This document shows positions 24,101 through 37,200 of a stretch of DNA of 64,000 nt, one piece after another. The notes under the pieces are model-generated. The model made no database searches, was not told the origin of the DNA, and saw nothing but the letters and a program-made list of their open reading frames with translations. The DNA is taken from positions 248,001-312,000 of the forward strand of contig JABVXU010000012.1 of assembly GCA_013365365.1 (NCBI GenBank). The letters are read 5' to 3'. Source of the DNA: Cruorifilaria tuberocauda (taxonomy: Eukaryota; Nematoda; Chromadorea; Rhabditida; Onchocercidae). How positions within the stretch are numbered: position 1 is the first letter of the stretch; every line of letters begins with the position of its first letter. The position numbers were made by a program, and so were the translations under genes.

Positions 24101-27100
24101 TTCTTTGTTTCAGTATAAAACTTTTAATTTCGAACAACTTCAAGCAAATTCATTTCATATAATTGGTTTGATAAAATTTTAGATCAAATGAATGAAATTA
24201 GGATTCAGTCGCTGGTGATTTGAACCGCTACTTCAACGTTTTTATTTTTTTTCTGAATATTTAGACCACTGGTACATTGCAAATGGTGAACCTTTCAACC
24301 ACGTTGATGCAGCGTTTACGTTAGCCTATGCTGTTATTATGCTCAACACTGATCAACACAATCCGCAGGTTTTTCCTGTAGTTTCTTTGTCTTGAGATTT
24401 ATTTAAAAAGAGGAATAAAAAACGATAAATTGTTTCTACAAATAATCCTTAGTTTTGTTATAATACATTAAGAACTATACTAAAACACTGCTAAGTTAAA
24501 GTAAAATATGCTGTTAGGTGCGGAGAAATCAACGACCAATGCAAGCAGAATGTTTCAAGCGAAATTTATCAGGTACCAACGGTGGCCAAGATTTCGACTC
24601 TGCAATGTTGGATGAAATGTACAATGCTATCAGGTACATGGTGAAAATACTTGAGTTAAGAATTTTAATAGATCTACTGTTGGATTTAAAATATGGTTTC
24701 ATAAAATCTTAGTGAGCGTATCCATTCAACTCGAAAAGTTTTTCAGAAATGAAGAGATTGTGATGCCTGCTGAGCAAATTGGAATTGTAAAGGAAAATTA
24801 TCTGTGGAAGGTAAATTTAATTTATAAGAAAGAGTGAATAAATTTGAAAAAAAAAAAAGAATGAATAAAAATTTTTTCTTTAATCGATACGGTAAATAAT
24901 TCAAGTTGAAAACTATTATTGAGGGATAATATGAATTTGAAAATTATCTAAATCATTTTTAATATTTTGAATGGAAAAAATTAGGCTCTAAAAAATTTGC
25001 GGAAACCGTCTTTCGGTGCATATCGAGATAATATCGCAAAACGGAAAACTGCGTTCAAGTCATAATAATGATGGTGATGGAAAAGAGAAAACATTTTAAA
25101 TTTTCATATTTTAAACAATCGGTTCGATTTTTCAGGTTTTGTTACGCCGTGGTGAGACGAAAGAAGGTGAATTTATTCATGTACCAGCAGGATGGAATGA
25201 TCATGATTTGTTTAGTATCATTTGGGGCCCCGCTTCTGCAGCATTATCATTTGTATTTGACAAAAGTGGCAGGGAGACCATTTTACAGGTATAAAAAATT
25301 GGTGGTTTCATTATCAATAAAGTTTTTTTTTTCTTTTGTCGTTTAGTGTCGTTTACTTGTCTCTTATTCAGTTCGAGGAAGTCATTCAATTGATATTGCA
25401 GAAAGTTTTGAATGGATATCGCAAATGCGCGTCCATAGCTGCACATTATGGAATGAGCGATGTTTTCGATAATTTAATTATTCATTTGTGCAAATTTTCT
25501 ACATTAATGTCCACAAATGAAGGTAGAATAGTTTATCAGAAATATTGTCTTTTAGTTTGGAAAAAAGAACTGAGTGAAGAATTCAAAGGAAATGAACTGG
25601 AGGATTGAGGAGGAGACAGACACAGTTACACTGGTTTGTGTTTTATTGAATTTTGTAGGTAATCCAGAACAGAATTTGGAAATCCGACAAGGTGGAGTTT
25701 TGAATGAAAATTCTAATCAAAGTGCAGAGCAGATTGCAATTGCCTTTGGCGAAAATGCAAAGGCACAAATGGCCGCAAGAGCTATGTTCCAGTTGGTCCA
25801 TGCTCATGGTGACATTCTTCGAGAGGTATAACGTAGTTCATTTTTATTCTGAATTGTCGTTGTTTTGAATTTTTAGCTAGCATTGTGTTGTAACGGTAAT
25901 ATTCCCTAGTAATTGATCTATGTTGAATCATAGGGCTGGAAAAATGTACTCGACAGTATTTTGCGCTTGTTTTATGCTCGTTTACTGCCTACTGCAATAA
26001 CGGAAGTGGAGGATTTTGTAGATAGTAAGGGATGGGTTTCGATACAGCGAACACCAGCACCGTAAGTTGTATTATCTAAATCATAAATATATCTGGATTT
26101 AGTTTAATCAATCAAAAGTTAGTTCCTATTTTTCAGGAAGTTATCAACAAGCCGAAATGAATCCGGTTTGCTTAGCTGGCTTGGACTTGGCTCGAATTAT
26201 GATAGTAAGGAATCTACGCCGACTGCCGATCAGCAACAATTTATCAAAGTATATTTCGCATCTCAACTTATTTTTCTCCTAAAATTTTAAATCACTTTAA
26301 AGTTTGAAAAGTAAATATCGAATTATAAAATTAAAAATCAAGTTGGAAATTATTGAGACAAAAAGTTACGTATTATGTAGATAGCCCAAGAAGTGATAGC
26401 TGAATGTCATCCGGAACAGCTCATCATTGATGGTAAATATCTCACTTCATCCGCACTTTCTGAGCTGATCAGTACAATAATTCAAATGTCTACAAATGTT
26501 GCTCATACTGAAATGGAGAAGGGTGAAGTCATGACGAGGAAGCTGAAAGAACAAGTTAGCGTTTCGAATAGAATATCTTTTGTGGCTTAACCATTCTATT
26601 CATCAGATTTTTTTAGCTATTATAGTTTGCTATTAGTTTGAGTTCGAAAAGTCCGAAATTCTTCCTTACATGAGTAATAGATCATGATGTATCTTTGGAC
26701 TTCGTTTTGCTACATTTCTTATCTTAATACAAGCAGTCACCAGGATATTCTTCTCAGGAAGAAGACGCACTTGTACTTTACCTGGAAATGATGGTTAGCA
26801 TAGCGTTGGAAAATAAAGATCGACTATTTCAAATATGGACACCAATCAAGCAGCATCTACAATGGCTTATGAATAATTTTGGTCGGAATCCTTTGATTGT
26901 GGAAAGGGCTGTTGTTGGCTTGTTAAGGATTGCGAATAGGAATTTGTATCATCTTAAAGATGATATTGCTGATGAAGTGCTGCAGTCTTTGGGCATTTTG
27001 CTGGTTTGTCTCCATGATACATTCTTGAAATTGTGTAGCCGGTTAGGTTACGATTTATTATTGAAAATCAGTGTATGTATTTGAAATTAGCATTCAGTTC

Positions 27101-30100
27101 TGTTTCAGAATCTTCCACCTCCAGCTATGTTCATGTTTTCTCGGCAAATTGCGTATGGTTTGCATGAACTGCTGCGCACAAATGCTGCAAATGTACATCG
27201 GCGTGAACATTGGACGATTCTTTTTGGATTAATGGAAGCTGTAGGAGCGGGTGTTTATCCGGAAGATTCAAGTACGCAGCCTGATGATGTTGTAAGTTAT
27301 TAATCGTACATTTTTTTATTTTATTTGTTACAATTCGAAGAGAATCTGAGCTATTATTAATATCTAATGTATCGAATTTATATGATGTGATTTGCTGATT
27401 AGTTCCCTTGAGTAAATTGTATGAAAGGCTAAAAATTTTCTGCATTTTTTAGAATTTTGGAATTTCAGACTGCTTTATCTCAAAAGAAATCAAAAATTAT
27501 GAGTCGGCAAGTGCACAGCGATACAGAGCCAAGTCTAAATCGTCTTCGAATTGATAATGCAGGTGAAACAGGGTCTGTTGACAGAGGTTACATATCTGAT
27601 GTGGTTCAAGGTCTGTACAATACTTCCCTTAGCTTTTGCTTAATATTTTCCATGCTTTTATTTTTTTTGTATCGTTAGTTTTGCTTACAGACTGGAAGTT
27701 TACATGCAAAAACACTTTTGCAAGACTTATTGAATTGTGTTTTGCAGGATCAGCATCATCCTTTTCTACTCTTTCAGAGCATGCTGATAGTACAGCTTCA
27801 TTATTAAAAGAAGCAAGCACTGAATGGATACATGTTGATCATAAAGATGGTTTGTTTTCATTATGAGTTAATACTTCATTTTTAATTAATATGTGCAATC
27901 TGTTTAGAATTAAAACGATGAGAAAATGAAAGAGACGAAGAAGATTATCATTATTTATTGCGATTATCAGTTACAGGGCGTAACGTGGTTCTTTATAGAA
28001 TAATTGCTATCAGTTGATTGTTCCATTTATTAATTCAGTTTTTACTCAAGTTTTGGATAGTTTTTCAGCTTCTCCTGAGATAACAGAAACTTTGAAATAA
28101 ATTCGTTTCAGCAGCACTTGCTGTGCAGCAACAACAGCTTCAGCTTAGACTAGCTGGAAAGCAGCATCTGTATTCCAGTGTTTTCGATCGCGGTACCGTT
28201 GTACTGCGTACTAATCTCATCAGGTAATCTTCCAAAATTCTTATTGTTTGAGTTTTACAGAAGTGTTAACCTTGCAATGCTTTCACTTGATGAATCATTT
28301 TATTTTAGACATGATCCTTTGGCGTTCCTCAAAGTGGGAGAAACTCTAGCATTTTTGGTACGAGATGCAGCTCACATCACTCCGGACAACTTTGATTCGT
28401 GTATAGAATGTCTGCGATCATGCACTGAAGCCAGTTTGGATGGTGGGCGGTATGCATATCTTTCATTTTATGTATAGTTTGATTGGTTCATGAACAACTG
28501 TTTATTTACTTGACATGATTTTGCAATCAAAAATTCTAAAGAAATTTTAAACTTGCAGATACGCTGCTGGTCCGCTTAGTGGTGATGCTCAAAGCCATTT
28601 AAGAAGTATTTTAAAAGACGAAAAGTCGAAGTATAATGCTAAACAAGGTTGTTAGTTCATCAAACATTGTAGAAACATTCTATACAGTCTTTGGAAAATT
28701 GTTTGCTTTGATGGGAATTTAGTAGTTCTTCCTTTAGCGGAGAGATGAAAATTTGCAAATTAGAACTTACATTCCAGATAAAATCAACCATAGACACATG
28801 TCTCTGAAAGCAGGAAGTAACTATGATGAGGAAGAAATGTTATCTCAAGCTGAACCGCAGAAGCTATCAGCAGGTTACCAGCAGGTAATAGTTTGCAATT
28901 TTACTGCAACCCGACGAAAACTTGGTCTTTCTTCTTGGTCGTTTATTCTTTTTTTTTGAAATACAATTCATAGCTCTCTTTTTAAGAATGAAATAAGTAA
29001 TATAAACGATTTGATTTATCTTTTTTATTTCATAGATGTATTGAATTTTTTTCAGGTCGCCTTTCAAATACTTGACTTGTGTCATACATTACATGTGAAA
29101 GGTGCTGCAATATATTGCAGTTGGGCTGATGGTGGTGCTGAAGTGAGCCATATTTACTTTCTTTAGTCATCATTGGTTTATGTCTATTTATTAAATCATT
29201 TCGATTATTCATATTGTATATTGAAAAAAAATGTTATTATTTAGTCGACACGTTTCAGATTAATGCGAGTTTACCAGCTTTGTGGAATCATTGTTGGCGA
29301 CCACTTTTGCAGTGTATAGCTCGTCTTTGCTGTGATTGTAGGCGACAAGTAAGAACGCAAGCGCTTAATTTTCTCGTGGTAAGTTCGCCATATTTAATCA
29401 TTTAAAATTTTTAAACATTAATTTGTCTCCAAATTGTTACAGCGGGCCTTTCTAATACCGGAAATGCAAACGATGAGAGGAAAGCAGTGGGAAGAGTGTT
29501 TTGGTGAAGTACTTTTTCCTCTACTGCAAAAACTACTTGAAAATTTATCACCAATGGATCCAATTGGAATGGAGGAGACACGAGTACGAGTTATGCAGCT
29601 CATTTCGAAAATTCTGCTCAATCATTTAACGTTGGTTTAAATATTTTGTCTTGAAATCTAAGTAAAATTTATCGAATCTTTTCGGATTTGGAGACTGCAG
29701 TTTCAAGTAGTATGTTATATAAATGATGCATCAGAATCTTCTTCTGTAATTTGTTCAAAGTCAGAATGAAATTACCGTAATATTTTTTTTCATCTCTCCA
29801 TCTATTATTAATTCTTTAAGTTTCTTTAATGTCATCAAGTTTTAATAAGACTGTTAAATGTTTTTGTCGCTATTAAATAAAAATAAGAAAAATTTTCAGT
29901 CCTTTGAGTTTGTTGGCATCATTTCGATCTTTGTGGTTACGTTTGCTTGATTATATGGATCAGTATCTTCATGCAGATCGTAGTGATCTTTTATCGGAAG
30001 CAATTCCTGAGTCCTTAAAGAACATGATTCTCGTCATGGATAATACCGAAATGTTCAATTCAATTCCTGATTTGTATGACATGACTGTTACGCGCATTGG

Positions 30101-31489
30101 TGCATTCTTACCAGAATTACTTACCGAAGTGATGCCTGGCCCACCAAGAAGGTATTTATTATTTTTAGATGCTGAAATTCTTGTTTTATTGTAAAAGAAT
30201 TATTTCTTAATTTCTAGACTGGATTTATCTGGCATGAAGCTACACGACACATCGGAGGTACTTCTTCAAAACAGAAGTCCCGAGATTACCAATTTTGAGT
30301 CTGGAGAAGCTGCATCCATACTTCCTCAGCAGTTCAGTATTGATAGACAAGTACTAATTGCCCCACCAATTGATTTAGCCATGCAATCACAATCTCCAAA
30401 TCCCGACCAGATAGAAGAATCTGAATATACTGTCCACAATAAAGGGAATTCAAAATGTAATGATTTGCCAGAGATTGCATTGGAGATTTCGATTCCAGAA
30501 TTGGTAAGAAAATTTTGATTTAATTTGAAGCAGTTTAGCCCTGCATCTACATACTGCCTCTAATGTTATATGGCGCAAAACATTGTTTTATGAAATAGAT
30601 TTTATTTATAATTTCATTTGATTTCTAGGATTACTTACAGGAGGAAGTAATCGTTCATTCGGGCAGTACTTCTCCTCCTGCACAGTCATACTTTGTCACG
30701 TCTGAACTGTTAGTTCCAAATGCAGAACCTGATGTCTGTAGTCTAGGTAGAACAACGCATGAACAACTTTCAAGTCAGCGATTCACATGCGCTCAAAATG
30801 TACAAATATACAATACCAATTACCTTCACGATGCTGAAAGGCTTACAAATGTGAGTGATGAAAGCTGTTTATTACGGCATCTTTGGAAATGTTCCGGTTC
30901 CTTGTGCTTTTAAGGCTATTCAGCGCAACTTTTCTTGATAATTTATTGCAATTAAGGGAAATTGTTGAGAAGCTGAAGGATTGAAATCGGAAGTTGAAGT
31001 TTTTGGAAGGTATTTCCGCACTAATCTTATTTTGGCTATTCTTATTTTTATAATATATCGCTTCTATTCAGATAGCGCCACCTAATTTATTGCTTGCTCA
31101 ACAGCAATTACAACAGGCCCCATTTGCTGGCCCACAATTATCACAAATTTCATACCAGTCGACTTCTCTCCCGATGCCAGCAATGATGAATGTTGGTGGA
31201 TCTTTGGTCCCATCTCTAAACAGTGCATTTTCACCTCCGATCTCTTCATCTTTGCAATCCGTTGATGAAGTATCTTCTCGAATTAATGAGGTACGAATGC
31301 TAGTTCTGTTACTTGATTTTTTGATTATGCTTATATTTCAGAATCTTTGAGCATTTCGGAACCATTGATCATAATTATTGCTATGTCAGTCATAATGATA
31401 GTAACTTTTATTAGCATATAGTCAAATCGTTAAATTTTCAGCCAGTAATGAAGGAGGAACAAAACATAGTGGAGAATGGCGTAGGATAA
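18113..31489 (+). CDS. gbf-1: Sec7-domain Arf guanine-nucleotide exchange factor, GBF1 family
   Basis: Forty-two exons join without a single frame break into 6213 nt (2070 residues): 18113-18292, 18918-19066, 19171-19282, 19482-19700, 20099-20221, 20383-20566, 20764-20909, 21039-21143, 21222-21331, 21621-21789, 21990-22130, 22242-22406, 22505-22653, 22770-22849, 23150-23326, 23404-23524, 23846-23994, 24265-24368, 24518-24633, 24747-24810, 25136-25288, 25372-25522, 25659-25825, 25934-26061, 26137-26248, 26381-26554, 26737-27003, 27109-27291, 27469-27610, 27748-27849, 28112-28223, 28309-28449, 28559-28647, 28778-28884, 29056-29142, 29259-29378, 29443-29630, 29900-30151, 30218-30503, 30629-30850, 31072-31290, 31442-31489. 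The protein activates Arf1 at the cis-Golgi and ER exit sites, allowing COPI coat assembly. The N-terminal DCB region opens with [13 protein letters not shown] and contains [17 protein letters not shown] follows. The Sec7 domain is near residues 735-925, with the glutamic finger near Glu814 in [13 protein letters not shown] regions follow ([33 protein letters not shown]). Exons 5-9 encode a charged, low-complexity insert and the last exons a Gln/Pro/Ser-rich tail, making it somewhat longer than human GBF1. The start at 18113 is the first ATG before the conserved N-terminus. Confidence 0.97.
18454..18469. repeat. AT dinucleotide run in GBF1 intron 1
   Basis: Eight AT units in a row; a simple-sequence repeat with no obvious role. 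Confidence 0.8.
24985..25065 (+). CDS. Possible alternative terminal exon inside GBF1
   Basis: In the intron between GBF1 exons ending at 24810 and starting at 25136, an acceptor (AAATTAG, ending at 24984) is followed by 26 in-frame codons and TAA at 25063-25065. The frame matches exon 20 (phase 0). The residues look coding and basic: [10 protein letters not shown], then [15 protein letters not shown]. Use of this exon would end the protein inside the Sec7 domain and remove exchange activity, or expose the mRNA to decay. It may also be a chance open stretch. It has no counterpart in the GBF1 family that I know. Confidence 0.3.
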   Translation, partial: ALKNLRKPSFGAYRDNIAKRKTAFKS

Positions 31490-32334
31490 ATTGGCAGATT
31501 CTTTGAATGTGTTATAAAATTTAGTTGAATATTTCCATGAAAACAAAGTGATTAACAGTGATTTCTTTTCAATTTGCACATTCTCTTCTTAGGATTTTAC
31601 TTTGTACATTCTCTTCTGAGAAGCTTACTATTATTTGTGCTTAGTTTAGTTCCATTATTATTCATTAGATTGATATTACAGGTTTGCGATTAACTTGTCT
31701 ATGTTTCTTAGTGAGTGTAAATAACTAGCTAGAATTTAGTGTGTAAAATTTTCCATAAATCTTTCTGGATTTCTGTCATTTCTAACATTGAGGATTGGTT
31801 TCCCAAATTACTATTTGATTTGATAATGTTGTCACCGTTCTACTATCCTCATTTCTATAATTATCTCTTACGTTTTGTATGTAGGCGTAATTTGTTGATA
31901 GTTTTATTTAGTAATAAATTTCAAAATTTGGATGAATTTCATATTCAACAACTAGGACGTGTATTTAAAAGTTTATTGTAGGGAGTATGAAACATTTATA
32001 TCTATAATTCAGATTTATAAGGCACAGAAATAATTCTAAAACATTTCCTTAATCTCTATGAAGCGTTTGTGAAGAACAGCCTTTGTCTTCCCTTTTCTAT
32101 TATGTAACTCTTTTATTGCAACGATTTTTTCTCTTTTAACAGGCATTGTGAAATATATGTGATGTTAATAGATGGTAAAAAGATCATAATGAAAATGTTC
32201 TATGCGTCGTTTTTTTAAAACAGTAACATTTCTTTTCTTGTTGTTTTTATTATTTCATGTAAGAGCGGGACTAAATTTGAAAAAAACCAATGTAGTATAA
32301 GATCTTTATTTCTAAAAACAGAAATGGTTTGAAT
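31490..32334. other. GBF1 3' flank
   Basis: 3' UTR and intergenic sequence. No convincing plus-strand exon follows the GBF1 stop; the open frame at 31739-31981 is AT-rich and lacks context. Confidence 0.4.
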
Positions 32335-32794
32335 TTACCATCCTAAGGAGGAGCCACCTGGAGAATCGATCCTACTGCTTCTCCCTTTCTCTTTCAACTT
32401 ACAAATTTAAGAGAAATGATATAAGCGAACAGTTGTACCTATCTTAAAAATCTTTTCTGATCATACATAACATTCTCGTCGAATTCCTTGAAGTGTCTAG
32501 ATATTTTAACAAAAGTTTAACCATTGCTTAATTGCGTAAGTTTCCAAATCGTTTATGTCTTTTGATAATCATTCTAGAAAATTTCACTGTCTAGCCTGGA
32601 ATTTTTAATTTCGAACTTAAGATTTATTATTTCTTACTCTTTTGCTTAGGCGCATAAGATTTCCTTGCAATTCGTCATTGTCGCCCATAAATTCATTACG
32701 TCGTTGCCACGTGGATTTGGTGGATCAGAAAAGCCTCCTTCAGATACACCGTTCATTTTTTGTTCCTTGCTTGAGTTTTGATTATTTCGGGCAA
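32335..32794 (-). CDS. Candidate 3' end of a minus-strand gene, frame uncertain
   Basis: The last exon would be 32397-32335 (LKEKGRSSRIDSPGGSSLGW, TAA). Upstream, a stretch ending at a GTAAGA donor (32638) reads NEFMGDNDELQGNLMRLSKR and joins the last exon in phase. Further 5', from 32794, another frame reads VSEGGFSDPPNPRGND. The two upstream frames differ by one base and no intron fits between them. So this is either a gene with a frameshift, two overlapping possibilities, or a decayed gene. The family is not recognised; the Pro-Gly-Gly-Ser tail is suggestive only. Confidence 0.3.
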
Positions 32795-33206
32795 CTTGTT
32801 ACCGAAATCAATTGATTTTCGGTTTTTTGCTGGACTTCGAAAACATAATGAAAAGCAACATTGCTATTAGGAAAATCGTCTGAAATAACATTACGACAGA
32901 GATTGATTTTTGTGGAAGAATACCGCGATTTTCCAGAGATATAAAAAAGAAAATAACATCTTAATTTAGCTGAAGTGTCTCACATCATTTAACTTTCTTC
33001 GCGACTTTTTGTAAGTTCGAAAAAGCCTAGAAAAAGTGAGATATAAATTTTTTACTTTTGTGACAAATCTTTGCATGGACATGGATAATAATCTGAGTTT
33101 GTCGTATCGACGTCCTTCCAACCTTTCTTATCTGTAATATTTGTACTTTCCAAAATATGAGAAAGTGGTGTTTAAATTTTAATATTCTTAACAATTTTGA
33201 GGAGAA
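32795..33206. other. No gene recognised
   Basis: AT-rich sequence without convincing exons on either strand. Confidence 0.35.
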
Positions 33207-33540
33207 TTAAATAGATGAGTCAGAATTAAGATATACCAAATGCTGTACTGAATACATTAGCCAACTTTTGGCTTCTGCTTTTCCTTCGAATTTCATCTTA
33301 AAACTCATGAATTCTAAGCTTTGATTAACGTCCATCCAGTTTAATTTGTTATGAAACTTATTAGAAATTAAACGGTTTATTGATATAAATGGATTTCGCT
33401 CTTCCTTCTTAATCATTACTATTAAATAAAGTAACGATTTGAAGAACATGTTTCGAAAATATGCAGTGGTTATTAAATGGAAGAAACTTTTTCGAAATAT
33501 TAGTTTATTCAGAGAAAGCAAAGGTTTTCCAGTATAACGC

Positions 33541-33990
33541 ATGAATCGCATAAAAATTGTAATGGAGAATTTCGATGGGAAATTCAGAAAAAAGCTTAAG
33601 TTTTTTTGCTATGGAAAAATTGCTGATAAATATGCACTTCAATTTTTTCAAACTTTTTATCGTCAATTGGAATATCATTCGAGGAGAATACTGAAAATGA
33701 TAAATATTAGGACATTTAACTATATCATAAATTACATAAGTTTGTTAAGATTTGCAAAAACATGTTCATCGAGCGATGAAGAAATGATCGAATTGAAGAA
33801 AAACAAGGAAAAGAGCGAAAACAATTATGTTTCAAACAAAGTTCAGCGCAGTTTACAGAACTCTGAAGAGAGAATAATTCGAGAAATGAAATATCTCCGT
33901 GTTAATTCCTTCAATCGAAAAGCTGTCAGAGAAAATGATTGCATATCGAAGAATCCTCGACTCTCGTCTTCCCATTTCCACGCGAAATAA
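33541..33990 (+). CDS. Hypothetical 149-residue ORF
   Basis: A single-exon open frame with an ATG start and TAA stop. The product is very rich in Lys, Arg and Asn (SSSDEEMIELKKNKEKSEN) and shows no signal peptide or known motif. A minus-strand ORF of 114 codons (33551-33207) starts head-to-head, its ATG lying within the first bases of this ORF. In such AT-rich DNA a 149-codon frame can occur by chance, so either, both or neither may be real. Confidence 0.25.
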   Translation: MNRIKIVMENFDGKFRKKLKFFCYGKIADKYALQFFQTFYRQLEYHSRRILKMINIRTFNYIINYISLLRFAKTCSSSDEEMIELKKNKEKSENNYVSNKVQRSLQNSEERIIREMKYLRVNSFNRKAVRENDCISKNPRLSSSHFHAK

Positions 33991-34207
33991 CTAAATAAAC
34001 GAAGAAAGATCATCAAATATCTGCTCTTCGATCATATTTCCCTTTTAATTATATCTGATCCCGAAGAAGAGTGCAACCGGAACGAAAATAGAATCCGATG
34101 AAATCCCTCTATTTCTGTTTCCAAGTAAAAATTCATCCAGCGCATGATGTTATGAAATTTCTCCTGTTCTTTTTTAATATCACTGTTAATTCCCTGCAGT
34201 AATTCAT

Positions 34208-34239
34208 TCTTCTTTGATCAATTAATTGACCAAAGAAGA
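34208..34239. repeat. 32-bp near-perfect palindrome
   Basis: TCTTCTTTGATCAATT is followed directly by its reverse complement with one mismatched pair and no loop. It could form a cruciform or mark a small mobile-element end; no target duplication was recognised around it. Confidence 0.6.
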
Positions 34240-37200
34240 TTTTCTACGGGATTCTTGAATAACATTACTGAATTAGTTAATGTAAAAATAAAGAAAGGTC
34301 CATGCTGATTGTTGATCTGTGGAAGAAAGGTAAGATTTCTGCATCGGTTGCAGACGTGACATCCAGCATCTCCCATTTTCCTCATTTTATTATTTCGAAG
34401 TCATCTTCCAACAATTCGATTGAACTAGTTCCCAATACTTGTAAATACTATCTTTCTAAAAATTCTCAATTTCATTATTTGATTTTACAACCATGATAAT
34501 GACCGATGACCAATGAAAATAAGGTAAAAATGATGAAATTGCTGTGATAAGTACAATTCATGAAATCTTTGTGCCGTTTCACAGAATTTATAACTGAAAA
34601 ATTTCCCCCTATAAAATCAAGTCAAATGAATTTGTGTGATCATTAAGTGACCTTTCCCGTACTTCCCGACTGATTGTTTCTTTCCTTTCTTTTTCTTCCT
34701 CTACGAGAAACTGATCTCTTTCAGATTTCATTGTTCGCAACCAGTCAGTCCATAATTTCTAATAGTCATTCCGCTTATTTGATGTTCACATTTAGACAAA
34801 CTTCTATAAATTATTGGAAAGAAAATTAATTTAAGCAGATTCTCTGCCTATATCTACTTACTGAAACTATTTTGGGTTGTAAATTTTGAAACTTCCAAAT
34901 TACAAAGCAGTAAAAATCTTTCATGTATATCAATTAGGAGAGAAGCTATTTTAACTTCATAAAAGTTGAGTTGAAATTAAAGTATCCCATTAGGTGAGGA
35001 CTTGCTTCACTAGAATTTTTTGATGAAGGAATTTCAGGATTTCATCGATGAAGCCAGAAGTGATGCGGGTCAAATTAAGCGTTAAAGTGATGATATAAGT
35101 GGTCGGTGGATCAGCAGCACATTGGTTGCTATTAGAGACCAGTGACGCTCATCAGCATTTGAGGAAGGAATTCCTGAATCACCGCGGAGCAGACCTGAAA
35201 GAGAAGAAGTTAATGGCGATAGAAAAGCAGTTGTTCTCGGCATTATAATTAGTATTACGAGTAGGATGTCTTCAGTTGCAGTTTGCAACTTTCAGTTGTA
35301 TTTACACTGAGAGAAGAAATATACTCTATTGTGGTTTGAAAACTGTGTGGAAAACTTCTGAAAACCTCTCACTGAGTGTATGTTCAAATTTATCGGCCAA
35401 TTGGGCACAACGAAGACCCCCTGCATATACCATTGTGCAGGTTGTGTATAAAGAGAAGAACATCGCACTCGAGTAAAGTTACTTACCTGTCGTAAAAGTT
35501 ATTCTTGCACCTCATAAATGCAAGAACAGCAGTTGCTAACGTTGTTTTAAACTGATCCTCCGAAAATTAATGTTGTAAGATGTTATCTGAGCTCTAAATT
35601 TATGAGAAGGAGAATTTGGATGATCTCTAAATCTTGATAGAAGTTTGACAAAACATTTACTTTCTAGTTCAACTCACTGTAAAATATTTTATTTGTTAAA
35701 CTTTAGGGCAGAGCTGAATATCACGAAGTATGACGTGACTCAGTTCATCTTCATAACAACTTCTTGAAACTAACTCTTTTCGATATAAAGTAACCTATAG
35801 ACTTAAATATAGTACCCGAAGTCCAAGCTTGAGTAAGCAATATTATGCTATTCTCTGGTTCCACACCTCTAACAAATTTATTATTGATAAAAAGTTTCTT
35901 CTAAAAAGCCATTTTTCCGCTAATTTTGATTCTTAATCTAATTAAATAAATGCAGAATTATTTAATTGTTCAGCTAAGGAAGAGTTCAACCAATACGTGA
36001 CATTTTGCACATCTGTCTATTAATATTTGTCAACTAAAATGGAAGAGTTTATGAATAGTTGAATAGCCATAAGGTTTTGTTATGATTGGCCATGCTCAGT
36101 TTACATTTCTGTTTCAATCAACTGGTATTTATTCCCTATTAGCTGGTGAAATATCAGAGATTGAATCCAAACCCAAACTGAGTAACTGTTACAGCTTACA
36201 GCTTTTTACTATTTAAACCAGCAAAGCGTTCTATTGAAGTGATAAGAAGTAATAGCGACCGCTTCAGTTTAAAAAGTCTCATTCAGCTTAAGGACTGATA
36301 AGAATGAGAAACGAATTGCTATCATTTAACTGTCTTATTGATACTGGCAAAGCATGGCATGTCTAATTAAATGATAAGTGATTAACTATATTTCAAAAAA
36401 TCTAGAAAGCACATGCAATTATCAAAATTCAATTAAATAGCATTTCAGTCCATCCTTTTTAATCATCTTCGCTGAAAGTATTGAGGAAATTCAGTTAGAG
36501 ATGAAAAATAATTTTTTTGCTTGATGATTAATCTAAATTCAAGTTTCGAAGTAAAAGAGTAAGAAGTATTTTGCGGAGTTCACGAATTATATTCGAAGTT
36601 TGTAATCCGGAGCCGTGTACAATTTGCTTAACGTAATTAATTTAAGGGTTGAGGGTTTTTCCATGACGTATTATTGCCTCTAAAATTCATTGGAAAGCCG
36701 AAGAGCATACATGTTCAAATTTCACATTTGAAAACTATTTCACTGATAAGCTGACGGAAGGAAGTGTCTGACAGAAACATTGTCTGCCTATCGCTAACTA
36801 TAAATTCAGCATTTTTTAGAAAATTTCTCTTCTCAGTACTGTTTTATACCTACTGCCTTCCGATTAAACCTCATTTTTTTTCTGAACCAGACAGTTATCA
36901 ACACCCTTTTACTGGAACTATGGCTTTGAAATAAAGTAATGTATTCTTATCGGCAATCTTAAATAGTGAAAATAAGCAGGCTGGAGTAGACAGTTGAGAA
37001 GAAAGAGTATGACTTCTTCTGTTTGGGTCAGTACCTGAAAAGATAAAAGAATTTCGGCAATATCAGAATCAGGCCAGTTTTCATCCGAAATAATGAAAGT
37101 AAAGTATGCGATAAATGACATGATAAGATCATTTCACCGGTCGCTTCTCGGCGACGTCAACTTTTAGTTTTTAAGTAGCATATGGATCAAAAAACCGATC

